Source of the DNA: Frateuria_A sp049727805
GTDB taxonomy: Bacteria; Pseudomonadota; Gammaproteobacteria; Xanthomonadales; Rhodanobacteraceae
Length of the DNA stretch: 64,000 nucleotides
Assembly (NCBI RefSeq): GCF_049727805.1
Contig: NZ_JBCNYA010000008.1
Span: 1-64,000, forward strand
Reading direction: 5' to 3'
Positions 9,365 through 17,355 of the stretch are shown here, in pieces. The stretch's first letter is position 1, and each line of letters opens with the position of its first letter. The notes beneath the pieces are model-generated. The model worked only from the letters and a program-made list of their open reading frames with translations. It ran no database searches and had not been told where the DNA came from. A program made the translations under genes and the position numbers.

Positions 9365-9383
9365 GGGCAGGTCCGGTAGAGGA

Positions 9384-10286
9384 TCAGACGGTGCAGATCC
9401 GGTAGGCGTCGGCGAAGGCGGCGAACGGATCGGGCCCGGCGGGCACGAACTCGTGCGCGAGGTAGCCCTGGAAGCCGAGGTCGGCGATCGCCTTGGCGAT
9501 GGCGTGGTAGTTGAGCTCCTGCGTGCCGTCGATCTCGTGGCGACCCGGCACGCCGCCGGTGTGGAAATGGCCGATCCAGGCGATGTTTTCGCGGATGGTG
9601 CGGATCACGTCGCCCTCCATGATCTGCATGTGGTAGATGTCGTAGAGCAGCTTGACGTGGGGCGAGTCGACGCCCTTCATCACGGCCGTGCCGAAAGCCG
9701 TGCTGTCGCCCTGGTAGCCGTGGTGGTCGACCTTGCTGTTGAGCAGCTCGACGCAGATCGTGATGCCGTTTTCGGCGGCGTAGGGCGCGATCTTCGACAG
9801 CCCTGCGACGCAGTTGTCGATGGCCTGGCGCTCGTCGATGCCGGCCTTGCGGTTGCCGAACATGGTGATCAGGTTCGTCACGCCGGCGCGCCGCGCGAGC
9901 GGGATGGTCGCTTCCAGCTCCTTCAGCAGCACGGCATGGTTGGCCGGGTCGTTGAAGCCCATCGCGATGAAGTTCTCGCGGCGCGAGGGATAGCCCATCG
10001 AGACCTGCATGCCGTGGTCGATGGCCACCGCCCATTCGTCCGCATACAGCAGGTCGACGCCGACGAAGCCGATCGCCTTCAGGCGTGTGCACAGCTCGGG
10101 CAGTGGCGCCTTGGACGTCCAGCGGCTGAGCGATTGCCTGAGGCGTCCGGGCGAAACCTTTCCGGAAGCCGGCCTGGCGAGCGAGGTGTCGGCAGGCAGC
10201 AGCCACGAAGTGGCGCCAAACGCCGCGGCGGTGGCCATCAGGCCGAGCGCGTCGCGGCGGGTCATGCCTCGGGAAGGTTCGGACAT
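9384..10286 (-). CDS. TIM-barrel sugar isomerase/epimerase-like protein with Tat signal
   Basis: A 300-residue protein of the AP-endonuclease-2 / xylose-isomerase-like TIM-barrel family, related to hydroxypyruvate isomerase. Visible metal-site segments are ICVELLN, VKLLYDIYHMQIMEGD and IGHFHTGG, ending in GYLAHEFVPAG. The N-terminus has a twin-arginine motif (TRRDALGLM) and a hydrophobic stretch, so folded export to the periplasm is likely. The chosen start at 10286 lies 2 nt after the stop of the previous gene; a second ATG at 10265 sits immediately before the twin arginine. It probably isomerises or epimerises a keto-sugar; the reaction is not deducible from sequence. It is one of three paralogues in the operon. 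Confidence 0.85.
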   Translation of the reverse strand: MSEPSRGMTRRDALGLMATAAAFGATSWLLPADTSLARPASGKVSPGRLRQSLSRWTSKAPLPELCTRLKAIGFVGVDLLYADEWAVAIDHGMQVSMGYPSRRENFIAMGFNDPANHAVLLKELEATIPLARRAGVTNLITMFGNRKAGIDERQAIDNCVAGLSKIAPYAAENGITICVELLNSKVDHHGYQGDSTAFGTAVMKGVDSPHVKLLYDIYHMQIMEGDVIRTIRENIAWIGHFHTGGVPGRHEIDGTQELNYHAIAKAIADLGFQGYLAHEFVPAGPDPFAAFADAYRICTV

Positions 10287-10288
10287 GG

Positions 10289-11344
10289 CTATGCGAGCCC
10301 CAGGATCTGGCGGTTGAGCGTGGCGTCGGCACCGCTCGCGGCGAAATCGTCGAACGCGTGGTCGGTGACCTGGATGATGTGGTCGCGGATGAACACCGCG
10401 CCTTCCTTCGCGCCCTGCTGGGCGTCCTTGATGCAGCACTCCCATTCCAGCACCGCCCAGCCCGGATAGCCGTACTGCGCCATCTTGCTGAAGACCGCGC
10501 GGAAATCGATCTGCCCGTCGCCCAGCGAGCGGAAGCGGCCGGGGCGGTCGATCCAGTCCTGGTAGCCGCCGTAGACGCCGGCGCGACCGTTGGGGCGGAA
10601 CTCGGCGTCCTTCACGTGGAAGGCGCGAATGCGCGGGTGGTAGAAGTCGATGAACTGAAGATAGTCCAGTTGCTGCAACACCATGTGGCTGGGGTCGTAC
10701 AGGACGTTCGCGCGAGGATGCTGGCCGACGGCGTCGAGGAAGCGCTCGAAGGTGGCGCCGTCGTGCAGGTCCTCGCCGGGGTGCAGTTCGTAGCAGACGT
10801 CCACGCCGGCCTCGTCGAAGGCATCGAGGATCGGGCGCCAGCGCCGGCCGAGCTCGGCGAACGCCTCGTCGACCAGGCCGGCCGGCCGCTGCGGCCACGG
10901 ATAGAACAGGTGCCAGGCCAGCGCGCCGGAGAAGGTCGCATGCGCGGTGAGGCCCAGGTTGCGGCTGGCCCGGGCGGCCAGCTTCAGTTGCTCGACGGCC
11001 CAGGCCTGGCGCTCCCGCGGCCGGCCGCGCAACGCCGGCGGCGCGAAGCCGTCGAACAGACGGTCGTAGGCCGGATGCGAGGCGACGAGCTGACCCTGCA
11101 GGTGGGTGGACAGTTCGGTCACGACCAGTCCGTGTCCGGCCAGCATGCCGGCGACGTCGTCGCAGTACGTCCTGCTCGCCGCTGCCTGCTCGAGATCGAA
11201 CAGGCGGGCATCGTTGGACGGGATCTGCACGCCGGTGAAACCGAGCGACGCCGCCCAGCGGGCGATCGCCGGCAGCGAGTTGAACGGTTCGACATCGCCC
11301 GCGTACTGGGCGAGGAAGATGCCGGGGCCTTTGAGCGTTCTCAT
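10289..11344 (-). CDS. TIM-barrel sugar phosphate isomerase/epimerase family protein (cytosolic)
   Basis: A 351-residue TIM-barrel protein without a signal peptide, starting MRTLKGPGIFLAQYAGD. Family features include VDVCYELHPGEDLHDG, LYDPSHMVLQQLDYLQFI, IRAFHVKDAEF and WAVLEWECCIKD, which carry the Glu/Asp/His ligands of the divalent metal. Proteins of this type occur in inositol, tagatose and 3-keto-sugar pathways. It lacks the Tat signal of its two paralogues in this operon, so it probably acts in the cytosol after import. It is separated by 2-3 nt from the genes on either side, so translation is likely coupled. The function beyond sugar isomerase or epimerase is open. Confidence 0.85.
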   Translation of the reverse strand: MRTLKGPGIFLAQYAGDVEPFNSLPAIARWAASLGFTGVQIPSNDARLFDLEQAAASRTYCDDVAGMLAGHGLVVTELSTHLQGQLVASHPAYDRLFDGFAPPALRGRPRERQAWAVEQLKLAARASRNLGLTAHATFSGALAWHLFYPWPQRPAGLVDEAFAELGRRWRPILDAFDEAGVDVCYELHPGEDLHDGATFERFLDAVGQHPRANVLYDPSHMVLQQLDYLQFIDFYHPRIRAFHVKDAEFRPNGRAGVYGGYQDWIDRPGRFRSLGDGQIDFRAVFSKMAQYGYPGWAVLEWECCIKDAQQGAKEGAVFIRDHIIQVTDHAFDDFAASGADATLNRQILGLA

Positions 11345-11347
11345 GCG

Positions 11348-11938
11348 TCAGATCCTCAGCACTGTTTCCTCCGCCCAGGCGTGGCCATTGCCTGCCTTCG
11401 ACACCGGGATGTCGCCACGCCAGGCGCCGGGCACGGCGTCGTACTGCAACACCCGGGTGCAGCCGGGTTGGGACATGAAGAAGCCGAGCATCGCCAGCTT
11501 CTTGGTCATCAGCACGAAGGCGGGCGCCGAGACCGGGTCGAGGTCCTTGCCGCCGGCCAGCGCCTGTTCGTGCAGCCGGGCCACCAGCGCCTGGCGCTGG
11601 CCGGCATCGAGCTGCGCGAACGGCAGGATGGCGGCCTTCTCGAAGGCGGCGAGGGCGCGCAGGTAGCGCTGCTGGTCCTGCGGCGTGTAGACGTCTTTGA
11701 ACATCTGGTCGATGAAACGCGGCACGCCCGCATCGACCGCGCCTGGCGTATCGGTGCGCGGGACGATGATGTCCACCACCGCGGTCACCACGTCGATCTG
11801 CGGCGGCGCGAAGAACTGCGGCGCGGGCCCGCCGTTGCGCGCAGCGGCGTGCGCGTCGAGCACGGCCAGCAGCGAGGGCGCGGTGAAGGCGCCGACGGCC
11901 AGCATGGACATGCTTTTCAACCATTCGCGACGGTTCAT
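11348..11938 (-). CDS. Gluconate 2-dehydrogenase subunit 3 family protein (small subunit of the GMC dehydrogenase)
   Basis: A 196-residue protein with an N-terminal twin-arginine signal (NRREWLKSMSMLAVGAF) and a small helical domain: IDVVTAVVDIIVPRTDTPGA, then GVPRFIDQMFKD. This is the chaperone or 'hitchhiker' subunit of membrane FAD dehydrogenases such as gluconate, sorbitol and glucoside 3-dehydrogenases. It follows the GMC gene by 11 nt. Because the GMC subunit has no export signal, this subunit is expected to carry it through the Tat system already folded with FAD. The start at 11938 is preceded by a GGAG-type ribosome site. No cytochrome c subunit is encoded nearby, so the electron acceptor is unknown. 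Confidence 0.87.
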   Translation of the reverse strand: MNRREWLKSMSMLAVGAFTAPSLLAVLDAHAAARNGGPAPQFFAPPQIDVVTAVVDIIVPRTDTPGAVDAGVPRFIDQMFKDVYTPQDQQRYLRALAAFEKAAILPFAQLDAGQRQALVARLHEQALAGGKDLDPVSAPAFVLMTKKLAMLGFFMSQPGCTRVLQYDAVPGAWRGDIPVSKAGNGHAWAEETVLRI

Positions 11939-11949
11939 GGCGGGCTCCT

Positions 11950-13644
11950 TCAGATGTTGCCGCGCTTGAGTTCGGCCACCGCATGGTCGGCCGCGCGCGC
12001 GGTCATCGCCATGTAGGTGAGCGAGGGGTTCTGGCAGCCGGAGGAGGCCATGAACGAGCCGTCGGTGACGAACACGTTCCTGCAGGCGTGCATCTGGTTC
12101 CAGCCGTTGAGCACCGAGGTCTTCGGGTCGCGGCCCATGCGCGCGGTGCCCATCTCGTGGATGCCGGCGCCGACGTTCGCCTGGACCTTGAACGAGTGCA
12201 CGTCGCGGTAGCCGGCGGCGCTGAACATCTCCAGCGCGTCCTCGATGATGGCCTTCTCGATCGCCCGCTCGTTCTCCTCGTGCGCGGCATCGAAGTTGAG
12301 CAGCGGCAGGCCGTACTTGTCCTTGCGGTTGCGATCCAGGGTCACCCTGTTGCGATGGGAGGGCAGCATCTCGCCGAAGCCCATCATCGAGATCTGCCAG
12401 GGGCCGGGCGCTTCCGCGGCGCGCTTGAGCTCGCCGCCGATCGCCGGCGTGTCGACCAGCCGCGTCCAGTCGCGGCGGCTCGCGCCGCCCTGGTAGCCGA
12501 AGCCGCGCAGGTAGCTGCGCTTGTCCCTGCCGACGTTGCGGTAGCGCGGGATGTAGAAGCCGTTGGGACGGCGGCCGGAGTAGTAGCGGTCCTCGAAACC
12601 GTCGACCGACGCCGACGCGCCGCTGCCGAACACGTGGTCCATGATGTTGTGGCCCAGCTCGCCGCTGTCGTTGCCGAAGCCGTTGGGGAAGCGGCTGGAG
12701 GTGGAGTTGAGCAGGATCTGCGTGGTGCCGAAGGTGGACGCGCAGAGGAAGATCACCCGCGCGAAATAGTCGGTCTGCCGGCCGGTCTCGGCGTCGTGCA
12801 CGCGCACGCCGGTCGCCTTGCCCTTGTCGTTGTCGTAGATCAGCTCGTAGACGATGGCATTGGTCACCATGGTCATGTTGCCGGTCTTCTCCGCCGCCGG
12901 TAGGGTGGACGAGTTGCTGCTGAAGTAGCCGCCGAACGGGCAGCCGCGCATGCACAGGTTGCGGTACTGGCAGGTCGAGCGCTGCGGGCTCTTGTCGTGC
13001 TTGAGCGGCGCGGAGAGGTTGGCGGTGCGGCCGATGATCAGCTTGCGGCCGCCGAATCGGCCGGCGATCTTGTCGCGGAAATCCTTCTCCACGCAGGTCA
13101 GCTCCATCGGCGGCAGGAAGTCGCCGTCGGGCAGTTGCGGCAGGTGCTCGACCGAGCCGCTGACGCCGATGAAGTGCTCGACGTAGTCGTACCAGGGCGC
13201 GATGTCGTCGTAGCGGATCGGCCAGTCCACGCCGACGCCTTCCTTGCCGTTGGCCTCCAGATCCATCGGGCTCAAGCGGTAGCTCTGCCGGCCCCACATC
13301 AGCGAGCGGCCGCCGACGTGGTAACCGCGGAACCAGTCGAACGGGCGGGTTTCCTCGTAAGGGTTGTCGAGGTCGTCGACGAACCAGTGCTTGGTCGATT
13401 GCGTGATGCCGTAGAACGACGGGCGCGTGTGGATCGGATGGCGCTCGATGTCGTGCAGGGTGGGCTCGTCGGCGTAGGGCAGTTCCCAGGGCGCCTTCAT
13501 GGCAGTGGGATAGTCGCCGTGCTTGACCATCGGGCCGCGGTCCAGCACCAGCGTCTTCAGGCCCTTCTCGGTCAGTTCCTTCGCCGCCCAGCCGCCGCTG
13601 ACGCCGGTGCCGACGACGATGGCGTCGTACGTGTGCTTGTTCAT
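11950..13644 (-). CDS. GMC family FAD oxidoreductase, probable glucoside/sugar 3-dehydrogenase large subunit
   Basis: A 564-residue flavoprotein. It begins with an FAD-binding Rossmann motif (G12-T-G14-V-S-G17, AIVVGTGVSGGWAAKEL) followed by TLVLDRGP. It has the cysteine-containing segment CQYRNLCMRGCPFGGYFSS, typical of membrane sugar dehydrogenases with a subunit 3. The C-terminus, with HEMGTARMG, VTDGSFMASSGCQNPSLT and MAMTARAADH, holds the catalytic His/Asn region. No signal peptide is present, consistent with export by the small subunit. Relatives oxidise gluconate, sorbitol, or C3 of glucosides; the presence of DUF1080, isomerases and a Gfo/Idh/MocA protein favours the 3-dehydrogenase role. 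The start is preceded by AAGAGG. Confidence 0.87.
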   Translation of the reverse strand: MNKHTYDAIVVGTGVSGGWAAKELTEKGLKTLVLDRGPMVKHGDYPTAMKAPWELPYADEPTLHDIERHPIHTRPSFYGITQSTKHWFVDDLDNPYEETRPFDWFRGYHVGGRSLMWGRQSYRLSPMDLEANGKEGVGVDWPIRYDDIAPWYDYVEHFIGVSGSVEHLPQLPDGDFLPPMELTCVEKDFRDKIAGRFGGRKLIIGRTANLSAPLKHDKSPQRSTCQYRNLCMRGCPFGGYFSSNSSTLPAAEKTGNMTMVTNAIVYELIYDNDKGKATGVRVHDAETGRQTDYFARVIFLCASTFGTTQILLNSTSSRFPNGFGNDSGELGHNIMDHVFGSGASASVDGFEDRYYSGRRPNGFYIPRYRNVGRDKRSYLRGFGYQGGASRRDWTRLVDTPAIGGELKRAAEAPGPWQISMMGFGEMLPSHRNRVTLDRNRKDKYGLPLLNFDAAHEENERAIEKAIIEDALEMFSAAGYRDVHSFKVQANVGAGIHEMGTARMGRDPKTSVLNGWNQMHACRNVFVTDGSFMASSGCQNPSLTYMAMTARAADHAVAELKRGNI

Positions 13645-13689
13645 GAGGCCTCTTGGGACAAGGTGTCGGTCAATGGCGGTATGCGCCGC

Positions 13690-14574
13690 TCAGCGCAGCG
13701 GGCGCAGGTAGGCATAGTCGACGCGCGCGGCCTCGAGCTGGCCCATGCGCGCGAAGGGACCCTCCTGCTCGACGAAACAGTGCTTCAGCCCGGCGCGGTC
13801 GGCGGCGGCCATGATCGGCTTGTAGTCCAGCGTGCCGCGGCCGAGTTCGGCGCCCGGATAGTCCTTGCCGTCGGCGCCGGCGCCGGGCAGGAAATCCTTC
13901 GCGTGCATCAGCGGCATGCGTCCGGGATGGGCCGTGAAATAGTCGGCGGGATTCTTGCCGCCCATGTGGACCCAGCCGCAGTCGAGTTCGAACTGCACCA
14001 GCTTCGCGTCGGTTTCCTTCAGCAGCACGTCGTAGAAGGTCCGTCCGCCGCCGACGTCGGTGAACTCGCGATGGTGGTTGTGATAGGCGTACTGCAGGCC
14101 CGCCCGCCTGGCCTTCTCGCCGAGCCGGTTGGCGACTTCCGCGGTGCGCTTGGCGTCGTCCAGGGAGTAGCTAGGCTCCGGGGCGTTGGCGCCTCGTTCC
14201 TTCTGCATGATCGCGGGCAGCATGCTGCTGACGATGTACTTCGCGCCGAGCGTGTGCGCCGCCTCGATGCCCGGCTCGAAGCCGAGGCTGTCGAAGTGCA
14301 GGCTGGGGCAGGCGAGGCCGGCGGAATTCAGTTGGTCGCGCAAGGTCTTGGCGGTGCTGGTGACGATCGCCTCGATCTCGCTGTAGCCGATCGCCTTGAG
14401 CGTCTTGAGCGTGCCGGCCGGATCGTGCCGGTAGGCGTCCAGCACCATGTAGAGCTGGATGCCGAGCGACTTGCCCGCGGCGGCGGCCAGCAGCCTTCCG
14501 GGCGCGCCGGCGGTCAGCCACGCGGCGGCGCCGCAAAGGGTGGATCGGGCCAGGAATTGCCTGCGGGTCATCAT
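13690..14574 (-). CDS. TIM-barrel sugar isomerase/epimerase-like protein with Tat signal (second exported copy)
   Basis: A 294-residue protein with a Tat signal (MTRRQFLARSTLCGAAAWL) followed by a xylose-isomerase-like TIM barrel: KSLGIQLYMVLDAY, LQYAYHNHHREF, KLVQFELDCGWVHMGGKN, MPLMHAKDFLPG and HCFVEQEGPF carry the likely metal ligands. It resembles proteins that act beside periplasmic 3-keto-sugar enzymes in other bacteria. Two ATG codons (14574 and 14571) are possible starts. It lies 20 nt after the MFS gene and 45 nt before the GMC gene, within the same minus-strand operon. Substrate not established. Confidence 0.86.
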   Translation of the reverse strand: MMTRRQFLARSTLCGAAAWLTAGAPGRLLAAAAGKSLGIQLYMVLDAYRHDPAGTLKTLKAIGYSEIEAIVTSTAKTLRDQLNSAGLACPSLHFDSLGFEPGIEAAHTLGAKYIVSSMLPAIMQKERGANAPEPSYSLDDAKRTAEVANRLGEKARRAGLQYAYHNHHREFTDVGGGRTFYDVLLKETDAKLVQFELDCGWVHMGGKNPADYFTAHPGRMPLMHAKDFLPGAGADGKDYPGAELGRGTLDYKPIMAAADRAGLKHCFVEQEGPFARMGQLEAARVDYAYLRPLR

Positions 14575-14594
14575 CGTTTCGTTCCTCCCGTGAA

Positions 14595-15797
14595 TCAGTC
14601 GGCGACGGCGACGGTCGCGCCGACGCTGCCCTTGCGGTCCTTGAACGCCAGCACGAACAGCACCAGCACGACCGCGGCGCAGCCGCCAGCGATCGTCCAG
14701 ATCGAGCGCCAGTCGTGGCCGCCGGCCGTAGCATGGGCGTCCACCACCACGCCCGACAGCCAGGAGCCGACGAACATGCCCAGGCCGTAGGTGAGGAACG
14801 TGATCAGACCCTGGGTCGCGGCACGCAGCGCCGGCGGTGCTTCACGGTCGATGTAGATCTGGCCGACCACGAAGAAGAAGTCGAAGCAGATGCCGTGCAG
14901 CACGATGCCCAGCCACAGCATCCACATCAGCTCGCCGGGCATGCCGAAGGCGAACATGGCATAGCGCAGCACCCAGGCGAGCATGCCCACGGCGAGCATG
15001 TACTTGACCCCGAGCCGGCGGAAGAACCAGGGGATCAGCAGCATGCAGAACAGTTCCGACATCTGCCCGCCGGTCATCTTGCCGGCGGCGTTGACGACGC
15101 CGATCTCGTTGAGGAAGAGGTTGGTGAAGGCGTAGTAGAACTGCAGCGGGATGCAGATCAGGAACGAGGCGAGGGCGAATACCGCCATCGAACGGTCGCG
15201 CAGCAGGTGCAGGGATTCGAGCGGCAGCGCGTGGCGCAGCTCGAAGCGCCGGTTGCGCGCCAGCGGCGGCGTCGGCGGCAGGGTGAGGCAGTAGAGCGCC
15301 ATCGCGAGCGAGAGCCCCGCGGCCAGCAGCAGCGGCGAGGCGGTGGCTTCCACGCCCCAGGCGCCGACGATCAGGCCCATTACGATCCAGCCGATTGTGC
15401 CGAACACGCGAATTGCGCCGAACTCCTCGCGCGGATCGTCGATGTGCCGCATCGCCAGCGAGGTGGTGAGCGCCAGGGTCGGCATGTAGCACAGGCTGTA
15501 GGCCAGCAGCGTGGCGTACAGCAGCGGGAACGAACCCTGCCGTGCGGCGACCACGAGCAGCACGGCGCCGACCAGGTGCAGGGCGGCCAACACGCGGCGC
15601 GTATCGAACAGCCGGTCGGCGAGCAGCCCGACGAACAGCGGCGAGATCATCGCGCCGATCGCGGTGGTGCCGGCGACCGCGCCGATCTCGCTGCCGCTGA
15701 AGTGCAGCGTCCTGCCGAGCCAGGTGCCGACCGTGACGTACCACGCGCCCCAGATCGCGTACTCGAACAGCATCATCAGCCGAAGGCGCCACTTCAT
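14595..15797 (-). CDS. MFS transporter, nucleoside:H+ symporter-like family
   Basis: A 400-residue integral membrane protein with about 12 hydrophobic helices, beginning MKWRLRLMMLFEYAIWGAWY. Conserved pieces of the nucleoside/H+ symporter branch are GSEIGAVAGTTAIGAMISP, GLLADRLFDTRR, EFGAIRVFGTIGWIVMG and GICFDFFFVVGQIYIDREAP. Members annotated as nucleoside permeases often sit in sugar clusters and probably carry sugars or keto-sugars. Its start overlaps the stop of the Gfo/Idh/MocA gene by 4 nt (ATGA), and a good GAGGGGAG ribosome site lies within that gene's end. By context it would import the product of the periplasmic enzymes encoded downstream. A related MFS protein is encoded at 36349-37617. 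Confidence 0.85.
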   Translation of the reverse strand: MKWRLRLMMLFEYAIWGAWYVTVGTWLGRTLHFSGSEIGAVAGTTAIGAMISPLFVGLLADRLFDTRRVLAALHLVGAVLLVVAARQGSFPLLYATLLAYSLCYMPTLALTTSLAMRHIDDPREEFGAIRVFGTIGWIVMGLIVGAWGVEATASPLLLAAGLSLAMALYCLTLPPTPPLARNRRFELRHALPLESLHLLRDRSMAVFALASFLICIPLQFYYAFTNLFLNEIGVVNAAGKMTGGQMSELFCMLLIPWFFRRLGVKYMLAVGMLAWVLRYAMFAFGMPGELMWMLWLGIVLHGICFDFFFVVGQIYIDREAPPALRAATQGLITFLTYGLGMFVGSWLSGVVVDAHATAGGHDWRSIWTIAGGCAAVVLVLFVLAFKDRKGSVGATVAVAD

Positions 15798-16990
15798 CGC
15801 CGTGCTCCCCTCTTGCGTGGTGGTTCGCGGTGCTCTTCGACGCCCTGCCACACGCCGCCCGCGGCGTGACTCCTGAGCATGGCGTCGATCAGCAGGCTGT
15901 TGCGGTAGCCATCGGCGAAGGTCGGCAGGGCCGCCGGCTTCGTGGCCGGCGTGCCGCCGCGGCGGATCCACGCATAGGCGTCGGCCAGCAGGTTGCGGAA
16001 GGCATCCGCCCACGCTTCCGGATGGCCGGCCGGCAGGTGCGCGTAGCCGCGCGCGGACGGATCGAGCAAGGCCGGGTCCCGCGGCAGCAGGACGTTGGCC
16101 TGCGCCTGGTGGCCGAGCCACAGTTCGTTGGGCTGCTCCTGCCGCCACGCCAGCGAGGCGAGGCGGCCGTTCACTTCCAGGCGCAGGTCGTTCTTGTGCC
16201 CGGGCAGCACCTGGCCGACGGTGACGCAGCCGCGCGCGCCGTTGTCGAAACGCAGCAGCACGCTGGCCAGGTCTTCGCTGGTGATCTTTACCTTGCGCCG
16301 CGGCGCGTTCCTCGCCGCGCTGGCGAAGGCCTTGGTCGAGGTCGCCGGTGCCTCGCGCACGGGCACGGCCGTATGCAGGTCGGCCAGCACGGCGGTGATG
16401 CGCGCGCCGGTCACGTGCTCGGCCAGGTCGCACCAGTGCGAACCGATGTCGCCGAGCGCGGAGCTGGCACCGCCGCGCTTCGGATCGAGCCGCCACGAGT
16501 AGGTGCGCGCGTCGGCCAGCCAGTCCTGCAGGTAGCAACCGTGCACGAACACCGGCGCGCCGAGCCGGCCCTTGGCGATCATCGTGCGCGCCTGCTGCAC
16601 CAGTGGGTGGCCGCGGTAGTTGAAGGTGACCACGTGCGCCACGCCGGCATCGCGCGCGGCTTCGTACAGCTCGCGGGCTTCCTGCACGTTGGCGGCCAGC
16701 GGCTTGTCCGAGATCACGTGCTTGCCGGCGCGCAGCGCCGCGAGCGAGATCTCCCTGTGCAGGTGGTTGGGCGTGGTGTTGTGGACCACCTGCACGGCCG
16801 GGTCGGCGAGCAGGTCGCGGTAGCTGGCGTAGGCATGGCCGACGCCCAGCTCGCGCGCCCGCTTCTTTGCCGAGTCGGGGCTGGAGCCGGCGAGGCCGAG
16901 CACGTCGACGTCGCCGAGGCGGCGCACCGCATCGATGTGGTGCGCGGCGATGAAGCCGGGGCCGACCAGCGCCATGCCGAGCTTCTTCAT
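15794..16990 (-). CDS. Gfo/Idh/MocA family NAD(P)-dependent oxidoreductase
   Basis: A 398-residue dehydrogenase. The N-terminal Rossmann fold shows MALVGPGFIAAHHIDAV and VVHNTTPNHLHREISLAALR, and the family EKP motif appears as DKPLAAN. The C-terminal alpha/beta domain includes GDIGSHWCDLAEHVTG with the usual His. These enzymes oxidise or reduce sugar hydroxyl and keto groups with NAD(P). Here it would reduce a 3-keto-sugar to the parent sugar, or epimerise it. It is the first gene of the operon, starting 366 nt upstream of the divergent LacI gene, and its promoter region contains two operator candidates. It ends in a basic tail (PPRKRGARR). Confidence 0.87.
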   Translation of the reverse strand: MKKLGMALVGPGFIAAHHIDAVRRLGDVDVLGLAGSSPDSAKKRARELGVGHAYASYRDLLADPAVQVVHNTTPNHLHREISLAALRAGKHVISDKPLAANVQEARELYEAARDAGVAHVVTFNYRGHPLVQQARTMIAKGRLGAPVFVHGCYLQDWLADARTYSWRLDPKRGGASSALGDIGSHWCDLAEHVTGARITAVLADLHTAVPVREAPATSTKAFASAARNAPRRKVKITSEDLASVLLRFDNGARGCVTVGQVLPGHKNDLRLEVNGRLASLAWRQEQPNELWLGHQAQANVLLPRDPALLDPSARGYAHLPAGHPEAWADAFRNLLADAYAWIRRGGTPATKPAALPTFADGYRNSLLIDAMLRSHAAGGVWQGVEEHREPPRKRGARR

Positions 16991-17073
16991 CGGGCCGACT
17001 GCACTACGGATGCCGTCGATACGGGCTGGCTTGCCATGACCCCTCGCTGCCGCTGGAGACGTACTCGACTACG

Positions 17074-17091
17074 GATGTATTCGATTACATC
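17074..17091. promoter_or_regulatory. LacI-type operator candidate O1
   Basis: The 18-bp sequence GATGTATTCGATTACATC is an inverted repeat with one mismatch and the central CG typical of LacI-family operators. It lies 84 bp upstream of the Gfo/Idh/MocA start and shares its half-site (ATGTAAT) with O2 at 17226-17241. The likely ligand protein is the LacI regulator encoded divergently. Confidence 0.65.
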
Positions 17092-17225
17092 GGCGTGGAA
17101 ACAAGTCTTTCTGGCGCTTCGTCCGCGAGCGGCACGATCCTGGCTGGTGCCTGTGCGCCGGGGAGCCGCTCACATGAACGCATCGTATGTATCAGATGTA
17201 CGCGCGCCCACGCAACGATTTTCAT

Positions 17226-17241
17226 GTAATCCATTACATTG
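17226..17241. promoter_or_regulatory. LacI-type operator candidate O2
   Basis: ATGTAATCCATTACAT is a 16-bp inverted repeat broken only at the centre. Its centre is 151 bp from that of O1 and it lies about 115 bp upstream of the LacI gene start. Two matching sites in one divergent gap suggest autoregulation plus control of the operon, possibly by DNA looping. Confidence 0.65.
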
Positions 17242-17355
17242 CAGCGCAACAACAGCCCGGAAACGATGGCTGGAGCACATCCTCGTCGGGCGCTCGTAGC
17301 GTGGGGCGGGTGATATCGTCCGCCGACGGCGACGGTGCAGACGGGAGCAGGACGA

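Noticed and set aside
9384..11984. Single 866-codon minus-strand protein spanning two genes' frame
   Set aside because: Only the last 300 codons (from the ATG at 10286) look like a protein family. The part upstream is the shadow of the neighbouring isomerase and subunit-3 genes, read in a different frame.
17184..17204. Third LacI operator (CGTATGTATCAGATGTACG)
   Set aside because: It contains ATGTA twice as a direct repeat rather than as an inverted repeat; the two arms do not pair beyond CGTA.
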